Made by a program: the position numbers and the translations under genes. Under the pieces are notes generated by a model. The model searched no databases. It was not told the origin of the DNA and was given only the letters and a program-made list of their open reading frames with translations. Source: Gemmataceae bacterium (GTDB lineage: Bacteria; Planctomycetota; Planctomycetia; Gemmatales; Gemmataceae). From it: a stretch of 64,000 bases of DNA. The stretch spans positions 404,572 through 468,571 of the forward strand of contig LR594584.1 of the NCBI GenBank assembly GCA_901538445.1, written 5' to 3'. Every line of letters starts with the position of its first letter. Position 1 is the stretch's first letter. Of this stretch, positions 24,291 to 33,419 are shown piece after piece.

Positions 24291-27053
24291 ATGCCGGAGC
24301 CGCCCGCCGACAACCCGCCCCCGCGCCCGGCCCCTGGGCCGCCCGGGAAGAGCGTGCTGTCCGACTCGACCTGCACCCACGCGGGCGGCGACGGGACCGG
24401 CCCGGACCGGCCCCCGGCGTTCCGCCCGCCCGTGCGGCCCGGCGACCTCGGACGACTGGGCCGGTACCGCGTGCTGAAGCAACTCGGCAAGGGCGGGATG
24501 GGCTGGGTGTACCTCGGGTTCGATGAGGTGCTCCAGCGGAAGCTCGCGATCAAGGTGCTGGCCCCGCGGTTCGCAGCGAACCCGGTCGCCCGCGAGCGGT
24601 TCCTCCGCGAGGCCCGCACCGCCGCGTCCGTCTCGTCCCCGCACGTGGTCGCCATCCTCGACGTGGACGAGGACGTCGGGAACCCGTTCATCGCGATGGA
24701 GTACCTCCAGGGACTCCCGCTCGACCGGTATCTGGCCACGCACCCGCGGCTGAACGTGCGGCAGGTGCTCCGGATCGGCCAGGAGGTGGCCCGCGGGCTG
24801 GCCGCGGCGCACGCCGCCGGGCTGGTCCACCGCGACATCAAGCCCGCGAACCTGTGGCTCGAGGCGCCCAAGGGCCGGGTCAAGATCCTCGACTTCGGCC
24901 TCGCGAAGGAGGCCGTGCGCCAGGGCGGTGCCGACGTGACCCAGGACGGGCAACTCGTCGGCACCCCCGCGTTCATGAGCCCCGAGCAGGCCCGCGGGGA
25001 CACCGTGGACGCCCGCACCGACCTGTTCTGCCTGGGCATCGTGCTGTACCGCCTCTGCACCGGCGAGCAGCCGTTCGTCGGCCCGAACGCGATGGCCGTG
25101 GTGCTGTCGGTCGGGATCGACGAGCCCACTCCCGTGCGGCAACTCAACCCGGACGTTCCCGAGTCGCTCGCCGGCCTCATCTACCGGTTGCTCCGCAAGA
25201 AGCCGGCCGAGCGGCCGCGGAGCGCCACCGACGTCCACGCGGCGCTCGTCGACATTGAGGAGGGGAAGGGGCCGGCCGCGCCGCAGGCGTGGACCGGCAC
25301 CGCGGCGGACGACGCCGCGCCGATTGCCGTCGCGGCCCAGGGGGACGCGGTGTGGGACCAGTTCGACACCGGCCCCGCCGACGGCCAGACGACCGCGGTC
25401 GGCGAGGAGACGCAGCGGAGGGCCGCGGCCCGGGACCGGTTCCCGTGGCGGCTCGTCGCCGGGGTGTTCGCGGCCCTGGCAGCCGCGGTCGCACTCGTCG
25501 CCGGCCTCCAGTACGCTTCGCCCCCGCCGCCGCCGCAGGACACCGAGCCCGAGCCGCTCGTGCGGCCGCCCGGCCCGCAGGCCAAGGCCGACCCGGAGCG
25601 GAAGTTCGCCGAGTGGGCGCTGGGCCTCCCCGCGAGCGCGTCCGTCGAGATCGTGGGCGGCCCGACCGTCACGCAGGCCAAGGCGCTGCCGGCGGCCCCG
25701 TTCAAGGTCCGCCGGGTCCACGTCTCGGCCGAGTACGCGGTCACCGACGCGGACCTGAACCTGCTCCGGCCGCTCACCGGGCTGGAGGCCGTCAGCTTCG
25801 CGCGCACCGTGGTCACCGACGCCGGGATCGAGAAGCTCAGCCACTACGTGTCGGCCCCGTACCTGATCGAGTTGTCGCTGGGCACCGAGGACGTGACGGA
25901 CGAGGCGCTGAAGTGGTACGGCGCGTTCAAGTCGCTCCAGGTCGTCGCGCTGTCCGGCCCCCACGTGAGCCGCGAGGGCGTGCGGGCGTTGCAGGAGCGG
26001 TGCCCGAACCTGACCCACCTGGCGCTCGACCGGGTCGAGCTGCACAACACCGACCTGGCCCCGTTCGGGCTGCTCCGGTGGTTCACCAAACTGGAGCACC
26101 TCGGGGTCTCGTGCCCGCCCGTCTCCCCGCTGGGGCTGGGCTGGCTGGCGACGTGGCCGGGGCTGAAGTCGCTGCACCTGTCGGGCACGGGGGTCGACGA
26201 CGCGGACCTCGACCTCGTCGCCCGCACCCCGGGGCTGCCGGCGCTGGTGCTGAGGCGCACCGCGGTCACCGACGCGGGGCTCCCGAAGCTCGCCCGGCTC
26301 GCCGCCCTCAAGCGGCTCACCGTCGCCGAGAGCCCCGGCGTCACCACGGTCGGGATCGCGAAGCTCAAGGGCCTGCTCCCGAACTGCGCCGTCGAGTTCG
26401 ATGCCTACGTTCCGAAGAACGACCCGGACCGCCTCGCGGCCGAGTGGGCCCTGAGTCGGCCCCGGGCGCTGGTCGGCGTCGCGGGCCTCGCCGGACCGGT
26501 CGGGACCGTCGAGAAGCTCCCCCGCGGCCCGGTCCGCGTCACCAGCATCGACCTGTCCGGCACGACGCACGTGGTCAACGACGCGGACCTCGACCGCGTC
26601 GCCGCGCTCGCGGGGCTCACCGTCGTCAAGCTCGGCCGCACCCGGGTCACCGACGCGGGGCTGAAGAAGTGGAGCGAGTCGCCCGCGGCCGCGCGGTACA
26701 CGGCGCTCGCGGTCCGGTCCCACGAGTTGACCGGGCCGGGGCTCGCGGCGCTCAAGGGGTTCCCGGGGCTCACCTCGCTGGAACTCTCGGGGCCGCGGAT
26801 CACGGACGCGGGCGTGGCGCACGTCGCGGCCCTGCCCGCCCTCGCGGTCCTCGACCTGGACCGCACCGCGGTCACCGACGAGGGGCTGCTGGCGCTGGCC
26901 GCGCTGAAGGGGCTGAAGAGCCTTTCGGTGCGGGAGACCCGCGTGACCGCCGCCGGGCTGCGGAAGTTCGAGAAGGCGCTGCCCGGGTGCAAAGTGCGGA
27001 GCGAGCTCGCGGTGCCCGGCCCGGCGGCGGTGAAGGGACCGCCAGCGAAGTAG
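24291..27053 (+). CDS. Membrane Ser/Thr protein kinase with C-terminal leucine-rich repeats
   Basis: The protein has 920 residues. A Pro-rich N-terminus of ~55 residues leads into a Hanks-type kinase domain: GKGGMG glycine loop (~67), catalytic Lys88 in AIKVLAP, HRDIKPAN with Asp182, DFGLA with Asp201, and GTPAFMSPEQ. One membrane segment is at about 384-406 (VAGVFAALAAAVALVAGL). The outside part (~440-920) has leucine-rich repeats with a VTDAGL or ITDAGV core, and the phrase ExxFAEWAL-type twice (about 443 and 715), suggesting two duplicated halves. The layout is that of a receptor kinase: an extracytoplasmic LRR sensor on a cytoplasmic kinase. It is convergent with the ABC permease gene 5 bp away. 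Confidence 0.93.
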   Translation: MPEPPADNPPPRPAPGPPGKSVLSDSTCTHAGGDGTGPDRPPAFRPPVRPGDLGRLGRYRVLKQLGKGGMGWVYLGFDEVLQRKLAIKVLAPRFAANPVARERFLREARTAASVSSPHVVAILDVDEDVGNPFIAMEYLQGLPLDRYLATHPRLNVRQVLRIGQEVARGLAAAHAAGLVHRDIKPANLWLEAPKGRVKILDFGLAKEAVRQGGADVTQDGQLVGTPAFMSPEQARGDTVDARTDLFCLGIVLYRLCTGEQPFVGPNAMAVVLSVGIDEPTPVRQLNPDVPESLAGLIYRLLRKKPAERPRSATDVHAALVDIEEGKGPAAPQAWTGTAADDAAPIAVAAQGDAVWDQFDTGPADGQTTAVGEETQRRAAARDRFPWRLVAGVFAALAAAVALVAGLQYASPPPPPQDTEPEPLVRPPGPQAKADPERKFAEWALGLPASASVEIVGGPTVTQAKALPAAPFKVRRVHVSAEYAVTDADLNLLRPLTGLEAVSFARTVVTDAGIEKLSHYVSAPYLIELSLGTEDVTDEALKWYGAFKSLQVVALSGPHVSREGVRALQERCPNLTHLALDRVELHNTDLAPFGLLRWFTKLEHLGVSCPPVSPLGLGWLATWPGLKSLHLSGTGVDDADLDLVARTPGLPALVLRRTAVTDAGLPKLARLAALKRLTVAESPGVTTVGIAKLKGLLPNCAVEFDAYVPKNDPDRLAAEWALSRPRALVGVAGLAGPVGTVEKLPRGPVRVTSIDLSGTTHVVNDADLDRVAALAGLTVVKLGRTRVTDAGLKKWSESPAAARYTALAVRSHELTGPGLAALKGFPGLTSLELSGPRITDAGVAHVAALPALAVLDLDRTAVTDEGLLALAALKGLKSLSVRETRVTAAGLRKFEKALPGCKVRSELAVPGPAAVKGPPAK

Positions 27054-27058
27054 CCCCG

Positions 27059-28036
27059 CTACCGGTGGACCCGGGAGCGGCCGCGGATCAACTCGTCCAC
27101 GATCGCGCCGAACAGGAGCGTCGCGCCGATCACGAGCGGGATCACGTCGCTCTTCGCGCCCTGGAACGTCACCAGGTTCTCCAGCACCGGCAGCACCATC
27201 GCCCCGAGCACCATCCCGACGGCCGTGCCCTCGCCCCCGCGGAGGCTGCACCCGCCCAGCACCGCCCCGAGGATCGCGTACAGCTCGTAGGCGTTCCCCG
27301 CGTTGTCCGACTGGACCGAGGGCGCGTCGAGGAACAGCAGCACGCCCGTGACCGCCGCGAGCGCCGAGCAGACCGTGTAGATCGCCACCCGCTGCCGGTT
27401 CACGTTCACGCCCGCGTACTTCGCGGCCAGCTCGCTGTGCCCGATCGCGTACCAGTACCGGCCGTAGGCGGTGCGGCGGATGAAGAACCCGACGACCGCC
27501 GCGAGCACGAGCAGGATCACGAACTGGGCCGGGAACAGCAGGTCGCCGTCGGTCGGGGACTTGCCGATGAACAGGTACCGGAGGGTGCGGATCGCGTCCT
27601 TGAACTCCGGGTGCCGCTCGATCACCGACGCCTGCCCGATGGTGCCGCCGAGGAGCCGGGCGACCCCGCGGTACACGAACATGCCGCACAGCGTGACGAG
27701 GAACGGCTGGAGCTTCAGCCGCGTGATGAGCAGGCCGTTGATGAGCCCGACGGTCGCGCCGAACAGCGCCACCGCCGGCACCGCCGCGAACGGGTGAACG
27801 CCCTCGTTCATCAGCACCCCGAACAGGACCGCCGAGCACCCGACGACCGCCCCGATGGACAGGTCGATGCCGCCCACGATGATGACCAGCGCCGCGCCGA
27901 GGGTGATGACGCCGTACCGGCCCTGGAGGTTGGCGACGCTCATCAGGTTGTCGGGCCGGCCCGCGTTCGGGTCGGAGGAGGCCAGCGCGGCGTAGAGTGC
28001 CACGAGCAGCCCGAGAACGCCCAGAATCCGTGTCAC
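27059..28036 (-). CDS. Sugar ABC transporter permease (RbsC-like)
   Basis: The protein has 325 residues with about eight to ten hydrophobic segments. The start is GTG at 28036, overlapping the ATPase stop as GTGA. The family signature region is GGIDLSIGAVVG near residue 55 and GRYWYAIGHSELAAKYAGVNV with the EAA-like loop near 190. This is the BPD_transp_2 family of ribose, galactose, xylose and autoinducer-2 importers. It forms the channel for the ATPase and lipoprotein encoded upstream on the same strand. Only one permease gene is present, consistent with a homodimer. Confidence 0.92.
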   Translation of the reverse strand: MTRILGVLGLLVALYAALASSDPNAGRPDNLMSVANLQGRYGVITLGAALVIIVGGIDLSIGAVVGCSAVLFGVLMNEGVHPFAAVPAVALFGATVGLINGLLITRLKLQPFLVTLCGMFVYRGVARLLGGTIGQASVIERHPEFKDAIRTLRYLFIGKSPTDGDLLFPAQFVILLVLAAVVGFFIRRTAYGRYWYAIGHSELAAKYAGVNVNRQRVAIYTVCSALAAVTGVLLFLDAPSVQSDNAGNAYELYAILGAVLGGCSLRGGEGTAVGMVLGAMVLPVLENLVTFQGAKSDVIPLVIGATLLFGAIVDELIRGRSRVHR

Positions 28037-29544
28037 GTCGCGGCCCCCCCGGTCGCCAGTCGCATCACCGCCTCTTCGGACACCGTGCCCGTCAGTTCGC
28101 CGGCCACCCGGCCCTCGTGCATCACGACCACCCGGTCGGACATGCCCAGCAGCTCTTCCATGTCGCTCGTGATCATCCACACGGCGACGCCCTTACCCGC
28201 GAGTTCGTCGATGAGCGCGTAGATCTCGGCCTTCGCGCCCACGTCCACCCCGCGGGTCGGCTCGTCGAGGACCAGGACCTTCGGCCCGCGCGCGAGCCAC
28301 TTGCCGTACACGACCTTCTGCTGGTTCCCGCCGGAGAGCAGCCCGACCGGCTGCGCCGCCGACGGCGTCTTCACCCGCAGCCGGTCGATCCAGGTGCGGT
28401 GCATCTCGGCCTCGCGCGACCGGCTCACGCCGAGCGCCGTGCTGAGCCCGGCGAGGTTCGGGAGGCTCAGGTTGAACCCGACGCCCTCGGCGAGGACGAG
28501 CCCGTGCAGCCGCCGGTCCTCGGGCACCAGCAGCACGCCGGCCTCGATCGCGTCCCGCGGGGTCCGCACGGCGAGCGGTCGGTCGTTGAGGAGCACCTCG
28601 CCGGCGGTGATGTGGCGGACGCCGAACACCGCCTCCGAAAGTTCGGTGCGGCCCGCCCCGACGAGCCCGGCCATTCCCAACACTTCACCGGCACGCACAT
28701 CGAACGACGCCGGCGTCTCGGGGCCGCCGCGGTACCGCACGCCGCGGACCGTGAGCACCGCGGGTGCGCTCGGCTCGGGCCGGTGTGTCTTGGGGTAGAA
28801 CTGCTTCAGGTCGCGGCCGACCATGAGCCGCACGAGGTTGTCGTGGGTGATGTCGGCCTTCGCGAGTTCGCCGGCGTTGCGGCCGTCGCGGAGCACGACC
28901 GCCCGGTCGCAGCACCGCTTCACCTCGGCGAGCCGGTGCGAGATGTACATGACCGACACGCCGGTCGCCTTCAGGCCGTCGATCACGCCGTAGAGAGTCT
29001 CGGTCTCGCGCTGCGTGAGGCTCGACGTCGGCTCGTCCATGATCAGAACGCGGACGTCGGTGCCGAGCGAGCGGGCGATCTCGACGAGTTGCTTCTCGCC
29101 CGGCGGGAGCGCCTCGACGCGGGCGTACAGGCGGTCGGCCGGGAGCCCCACACGGGCGAGCAGCCCGGCGGCCCGCCCCGCCATTTCGCGCCGGTTCAGC
29201 AGCCGCAGCGCGCCCGCGGTGGTGACCTCGCGGCCGAGGAACAGGTTGTCGAGGACCGTGAGGTTCTCGGCGAGGTTGAGTTCCTGGTGGATGAGGACGA
29301 CGCCCGCTTCCGCGGCCGCCCCCGGCCCGGCGAAGCGGACCGGCACGCCGTCCAGTTGCACCTCGCCCGCGTCGGCCGCGTACACGCCGGCCACGATCTT
29401 CATCAGCGTGGACTTGCCGGCCCCGTTCTCGCCGACGACGGCAAGAACCTCGCCCGGCGCGAGCGCGAGCGACACCCCGTCGAGGGCGACGACCCCGGGG
29501 AACTCCTTGCGGGCGGCGGTGACGGAGAGGCGGGGCGTGGTCAT
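28033..29544 (-). CDS. Sugar ABC transporter ATP-binding protein (RbsA/MglA-like, two nucleotide domains)
   Basis: The protein has 503 residues from the ATG at 29544 (MTTPRLSVTAARKEF). It contains two ABC domains, as usual for this family. Domain 1: Walker A GENGAGKST, Walker B LIMDEPTSSL, H-loop ISHR, and a signature weakened to LPPGEKQ. Domain 2: a degenerate Walker A (GLVGAGRTEL, typical of RbsA), the signature LLSGGNQQK, and Walker B VLDEPTRGVD. It powers import of a monosaccharide. The gene lies between the lipoprotein and permease genes, all on the minus strand. Confidence 0.93.
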   Translation of the reverse strand: MTTPRLSVTAARKEFPGVVALDGVSLALAPGEVLAVVGENGAGKSTLMKIVAGVYAADAGEVQLDGVPVRFAGPGAAAEAGVVLIHQELNLAENLTVLDNLFLGREVTTAGALRLLNRREMAGRAAGLLARVGLPADRLYARVEALPPGEKQLVEIARSLGTDVRVLIMDEPTSSLTQRETETLYGVIDGLKATGVSVMYISHRLAEVKRCCDRAVVLRDGRNAGELAKADITHDNLVRLMVGRDLKQFYPKTHRPEPSAPAVLTVRGVRYRGGPETPASFDVRAGEVLGMAGLVGAGRTELSEAVFGVRHITAGEVLLNDRPLAVRTPRDAIEAGVLLVPEDRRLHGLVLAEGVGFNLSLPNLAGLSTALGVSRSREAEMHRTWIDRLRVKTPSAAQPVGLLSGGNQQKVVYGKWLARGPKVLVLDEPTRGVDVGAKAEIYALIDELAGKGVAVWMITSDMEELLGMSDRVVVMHEGRVAGELTGTVSEEAVMRLATGGAAT

Positions 29545-29638
29545 GGTTGGGAGAGGTTGAGCGGGTGGGGCGGGCGTTCCCGCCCGCCCGCGGTGTCGGG
29601 GGGCGGTCGGGAGCGCCCGCACCGCCCCCGGGCCGCGG

Positions 29639-30718
29639 CTACTTCTTGACCGACGCCAGGTCCTCGCGGAGCTTCGACTCGAAGTCCGCGACCTTCGGGT
29701 ACTTCACCACCATGCCGTTGACCGTCTCGTCCGGGCCGCCGTGCTGGGTGACGATGCGGTACGAGACCGGCTCCTTGACGAGCTTCGAGTCGTCGCCCCG
29801 GGCCTTGGCCGCGAGCGCCTCGACCGACCGGTAGCCGTACATGAACGGGTCCTGCACGACGGTCGCGACGATCTCGCCGTTGGCGATCCCCTTGAGGGTG
29901 TCCCAGTTCTCGTCGAACCCGACGATCTTGACGTCCTTGAGCATCGACTTGGAGCGGGCCTCTTCGAGGATCGCGGGCGGGTTGTAGGCGTACAGCCCGA
30001 CGCAGCACACGTCCGGGATCCCCTTCACCCGGCCGAGGACCGCGGCGGCGATCGCCTGCGCGTTCGACGGGTCGCCGTCCTCCTTGGCCTCACCGTCCAC
30101 GAGGAAGTACGGGCCGAACTGCTTCCCCTTGAGGTCCGGGCGGGCCGGGTGCGCGGCGGCGGTGCCGGCCGCGTCCTTCTGCCCGGCGAGTTCGTCGAGC
30201 ACCCCCTGGGTGCGGGCCTTGCCGTTGGCCGACTTGGTGTTGCCGATGAAGACCGCCACGGTGCCGCCCTTCGGCAGCTCCTTCTTCACGATCCGCCCGA
30301 CGGCCCTCCCGGCCTCGTAGTTGTTGATGCCGATGTAGCACAGGCGGCCGGTCTGGTCCGCGTCGTTGTCCATGGTAACCAGCGGCACCTTCTTGGCGAC
30401 GCGGGTGAGGTCCTCGGTCTGGTTCTGCGGGTCGATGACGCTCACGGCGATGCCGTTGAGACCCTGCTTGACCCACGAGTCGATGATGGGCGTCTGGGCG
30501 GAGGCGTCGAACGCCTTGTCCAGTTGGCGGAACTGGAGGTCCACGTCGTAGTCGCGGGCCGCCTTGTTGGCCCCGGCCTCGGCGAAGCTCCAGAACTCGG
30601 CGGTGCAGTTGGTCACCACCCCGATCTTGATCCGATCGGACTTCTTGCTGCACGCCGGCACGCACGCGAGCGCGACCGCCAGGCACGGGACGACCGACAA
30701 ACGCAACGATCGGAGCAC
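29639..30718 (-). CDS. Sugar ABC transporter substrate-binding lipoprotein
   Basis: The protein has 359 residues from GTG at 30718 (VLRSLRLSVVPCLAVALAC). The N-terminus is a lipoprotein signal, with the probable lipobox VPAC at about residue 22. The mature part is the Peripla_BP_4 fold of ribose- and galactose-type binding proteins: KIGVVTNCTAEFWSFAEAGA, VDLQFRQLD, VTMDNDAD, and VGFDENWDTL near the end. It would sit on the outer face of the inner membrane and deliver the sugar to the permease. It is the first gene of the three-gene importer unit. The ligand is unknown. The 94 bp before the ATPase gene show no strong terminator. Confidence 0.9.
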   Translation of the reverse strand: MLRSLRLSVVPCLAVALACVPACSKKSDRIKIGVVTNCTAEFWSFAEAGANKAARDYDVDLQFRQLDKAFDASAQTPIIDSWVKQGLNGIAVSVIDPQNQTEDLTRVAKKVPLVTMDNDADQTGRLCYIGINNYEAGRAVGRIVKKELPKGGTVAVFIGNTKSANGKARTQGVLDELAGQKDAAGTAAAHPARPDLKGKQFGPYFLVDGEAKEDGDPSNAQAIAAAVLGRVKGIPDVCCVGLYAYNPPAILEEARSKSMLKDVKIVGFDENWDTLKGIANGEIVATVVQDPFMYGYRSVEALAAKARGDDSKLVKEPVSYRIVTQHGGPDETVNGMVVKYPKVADFESKLREDLASVKK

Positions 30719-30761
30719 GGCATCACCCGCGATGGAGGGAGGGGGCGGGGTAATTCCAGTA

Positions 30762-30835
30762 GTTTCAAGTTTCGAGTTCAAAGTTGGAAGTCCGGGACGT
30801 CTGGAACCCGAAACTTGGAACTCGAAACTTGAAAC
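30762..30835. repeat. GTTTCRA heptamer hairpin
   Basis: The left arm (30762-30785) is heptamers of the type GTTTCAA, GTTTCGA, GTTCAAA. The right arm (30812-30835) is complementary at 23 of 24 positions. It lies in the divergent space between the importer and DUF4058 genes. The period is seven, as in the AGTGGGC hairpins, but the word is different and AT-rich. Confidence 0.85.
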
Positions 30836-30969
30836 ACCCGAATTCGTAAAGGTTGTTTACAAAATACCCCCGGCCACCGAAGTGGCAAGCACGAACCTAC
30901 GAGAAATGCACCGAAAGTCAGCGGAACGGCGGCCGCGGTTCCGAAGGCGACCCGCGGACCCGCAACGGC

Positions 30970-30975
30970 TATAAT
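30970..30975 (+). promoter_or_regulatory. Possible -10 box before the DUF4058 gene
   Basis: A perfect TATAAT lies 20 bp before the ATG at 30996, unusual in this GC-rich context. No matching -35 is seen at 17 bp, so the call rests on the -10 alone. Transcription would start near the strong Shine-Dalgarno. Confidence 0.4.
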
Positions 30976-30995
30976 CGTGTCGGGAGGGGCCACCC

Positions 30996-31730
30996 ATGCC
31001 GATTCACGACTGGTCGCGGGTCGAAGCCGGGATCTTCCACGACTTCCACGGCGACTGGATTCAGGTCATCAAGCACACGCTGAACAGCGGGGTCTTGCCG
31101 CCGGATTATTACGCGCTTTCAGAGCAGAAGGCCGCGGGGTGGGGTCCGGACGTGCTCGCCCTGGGACACGACGGCCCGACGCCCGATGCCGTCGGAGGCG
31201 GAGGCACGGGACTGCTCCAGGCGAGGCCGGCGGTGCGTCTGGTCGAGGAGACCGAGCCGGACTTCCCCCGGCTCCGGCAGCGGCGGATCGCGGTCCGGCA
31301 CGCGAGCGACGACCGGGTCGTCGCGGTCATCGAGATCGTCTCGCCGGGCAACAAGAACCACCGCCACGGCATCCGGTCGTTCCTCGACATGGTCGTCGAA
31401 CTGCTCGACCGCAAGGTCCACCTGCTCGTGATCGACCTGCACCCGCCCGGCAAGCACGACCCGCGGGGCATCCACGCGGCGATCTGGAACGAGTACTGGG
31501 GCGAGTCGAGCGACACGCGGACCGACCGGACCCTCACGGTCGCGTCCTACGAGTGCAACGACCACGTCACGGCTTACGTCGAGCCGGCGGCGGTGGGCGA
31601 GGAACTGGCCGACGCGCCGCTGTTCCTGGTGCCGGGCGGGCACGTTCTGGTGCCCCTCGAACGGACGTACCGCACCGCGTGGGACGGTGTGCCGAAGCGG
31701 TGGCGGGACGTGATCGCGCCGCCCGCGTGA
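30996..31730 (+). CDS. DUF4058 family protein
   Basis: The protein has 244 residues. The ATG at 30996 has GGGAGGGG 7 bp upstream. Characteristic stretches of the family are the start MPIHDWSRVEAGIFHDFHGDW, then RIAVRHASDDRVVAVIEIVSPGNKNH, where Glu and Lys could form part of a nuclease-like core, and DLHPPGKHDPRGIH. DUF4058 proteins are common in planctomycetes and cyanobacteria, often in several copies, and have no known function. There is no signal peptide. It stands between divergent importer genes and a phosphofructokinase gene. Confidence 0.88.
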   Translation: MPIHDWSRVEAGIFHDFHGDWIQVIKHTLNSGVLPPDYYALSEQKAAGWGPDVLALGHDGPTPDAVGGGGTGLLQARPAVRLVEETEPDFPRLRQRRIAVRHASDDRVVAVIEIVSPGNKNHRHGIRSFLDMVVELLDRKVHLLVIDLHPPGKHDPRGIHAAIWNEYWGESSDTRTDRTLTVASYECNDHVTAYVEPAAVGEELADAPLFLVPGGHVLVPLERTYRTAWDGVPKRWRDVIAPPA

Positions 31731-31845
31731 CCGGCCACGGACTCCCCTTGAAAACACCTCCCCGTTCCCGATCCTGACTCCGGTAGCCCGGCCCCAACTT
31801 CTCCCCGCTCCGGGCACTCGGGCGTTCACTGCAAGGGCACTCACA

Positions 31846-33135
31846 ATGGCGGAAACTTCGCGCGGCAAGCTCGGCATCGTCGTCGGCGGCGGCCCGGCCC
31901 CGGGCATCAACGGCGTCATCAGCTCGGTCACCATCGAGGCGATCAACCAGGGGCTGGAGGTGGTCGGCATCCGCGACGGGTTCAAGAACCTCGTCCAGGG
32001 CGACACGTCGCACGTCCGCCCGCTGACGATCCCCGACGTCGCGCCGTTCTACCAGAAGGGCGGGAGCATGCTCGGGACGAGCCGGACCAACCCGGCGAAG
32101 GACCCGAAGCACATGGCCAACGTGATCGAGGGGCTGAACAAGCTCGGGGTCAAGTACCTCGTGACGATCGGCGGCGACGACACGGCGTTCAGCGGCAGCC
32201 AGGTGTACGCGAACGCCAAGGGTGCGATCAAGGTCGCGCACGTCCCGAAGACGATCGACAACGACCTGCCGCTGCCCCCGGGCATCCCGACGTTCGGGTT
32301 CGAGACGGCCCGGCACTACGGCGTGCAACTCGCCCGCAACATCCACGAGGACGCGAAGACCACGACCCGCTGGTACCTCATCATCAGCATGGGCCGGGCC
32401 GCCGGGCACCTCGCGCTTGGTATCGGCAAGGCGTCGGCCGCGACCCTGACCATCATTGCCGAGGAACTCGCGAACCGCGACGTGTCGCTCGAGCTGATCT
32501 GCGACATCATCATGGGCTCGATGATCAAGCGGAAGGCGGCGCAGGGCAAGGACTATGGATTGGTTGTGATGGCCGAGGGGCTGATGGAGGAGATCGGCGA
32601 GGAGCGGCTCAAGGAGATCATGACGAAGAACCCCGGCAAGTTCGGCAACATCGAACTCGACGCCTTCGGGCACCTGCGGCTCGGGGAAATCGAGTTCGGC
32701 CGCATGGTCCGCACGACGCTCGCCGAGCGGCTCAAGGCGGTCGGGCTCAAGTTCGACATGGTCGACAAGGACCTGGGCTACGAACTGCGGTGCGCCGACC
32801 CGATCCCGTTCGACGCCGAGTACACCCGCAACCTCGGGTACGGGGCGGTGAAGTTCCTGTTGTCGCCCGAGGCCGACAAGAACGGCGTGGTCATCACGTT
32901 CGTCGGCGGGTCGATGGTCCCGCGGCCGTTCCAGGACATGATCGACCCGGCGACGAAGAAGATGCGGCCGCGGCTGGTGGAGGTGACCGGCGAGAACTAC
33001 GAGGTCGCCCGCCGGTACATGATCCGATTGGAGCGGGCCGACTTCGAGGACGCGCACAAGCTGGAGAAGCTCGCCGCGGTGGTGAAGATGACCCCGGCGC
33101 AGTTCCGCGAGCGGTTCGAGTACGTCGTGAAGTGA
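31846..33135 (+). CDS. pfp: 6-phosphofructokinase, PPi-dependent type
   Basis: The protein has 429 residues, longer than the ~320 of E. coli PfkA and typical of the PPi-linked group. The N-terminal VVGGGPAPGINGVI stretch holds the phosphoryl-donor site. The catalytic segment is PKTIDND (134-140). Two residues decide the donor in this superfamily: the second Asp of GGDDT (Asp112), where ATP enzymes have Gly, and Lys135 of PKTID, where ATP enzymes have Gly. Both are the PPi type. It converts fructose 6-phosphate to the 1,6-bisphosphate reversibly using pyrophosphate. Donor preference is inferred from these known determinants. It is followed by a run of small Gemmata-type genes of unknown connection. 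Confidence 0.92.
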   Translation: MAETSRGKLGIVVGGGPAPGINGVISSVTIEAINQGLEVVGIRDGFKNLVQGDTSHVRPLTIPDVAPFYQKGGSMLGTSRTNPAKDPKHMANVIEGLNKLGVKYLVTIGGDDTAFSGSQVYANAKGAIKVAHVPKTIDNDLPLPPGIPTFGFETARHYGVQLARNIHEDAKTTTRWYLIISMGRAAGHLALGIGKASAATLTIIAEELANRDVSLELICDIIMGSMIKRKAAQGKDYGLVVMAEGLMEEIGEERLKEIMTKNPGKFGNIELDAFGHLRLGEIEFGRMVRTTLAERLKAVGLKFDMVDKDLGYELRCADPIPFDAEYTRNLGYGAVKFLLSPEADKNGVVITFVGGSMVPRPFQDMIDPATKKMRPRLVEVTGENYEVARRYMIRLERADFEDAHKLEKLAAVVKMTPAQFRERFEYVVK

Positions 33136-33180
33136 CGGTGCCACGAACCACGACCGAATCCCGTTGCCCACGAGGATCGC

Positions 33181-33405
33181 ATGTCGCCGGACTTCGTGCG
33201 TAACAGTGTGAACCGCCGCCCCTTCCGACCGTTTATCATTCACTTGGCGGGAGGGCGGTCGCTTCCGATCCGGTCGCCGGAGTTCATCATCATGCCGGCG
33301 GAGGGTCGATTCGTGGTCGTCCAGAGCGCGAGCGGGTCGGCCCACGTCGTCGATCTGCTCCTGGTCACCGATTTGGAGTTCCCGAACGCACAGATTACCG
33401 ACTAA
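33181..33405 (+). CDS. Small Gemmata-type hypothetical protein (PFRPF family), member 1
   Basis: The protein has 74 residues from ATG. It begins MSPDFVRNSVNRRPFRPFII and continues with LAGGRSLPIRSPEF, then hydrophobic beta-like strands (FVVVQSASG, HVVDLLLV). The pattern P-F-x-P-F, a strand with a G-R-x-L/I turn and an E-F pair is shared with the next gene. I do not know a function. The two genes are 14 bp apart and run into the TIGR02996-SUKH genes. Confidence 0.75.
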   Translation: MSPDFVRNSVNRRPFRPFIIHLAGGRSLPIRSPEFIIMPAEGRFVVVQSASGSAHVVDLLLVTDLEFPNAQITD

Positions 33406-33419
33406 CCCGGAGGCCGAAC

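Noticed and set aside
24249-27839. A minus-strand open frame of 1196 codons opposite the kinase-LRR gene
   Set aside because: The plus strand encodes all kinase motifs. The opposite frame has no recognisable motif and only reflects codon bias.
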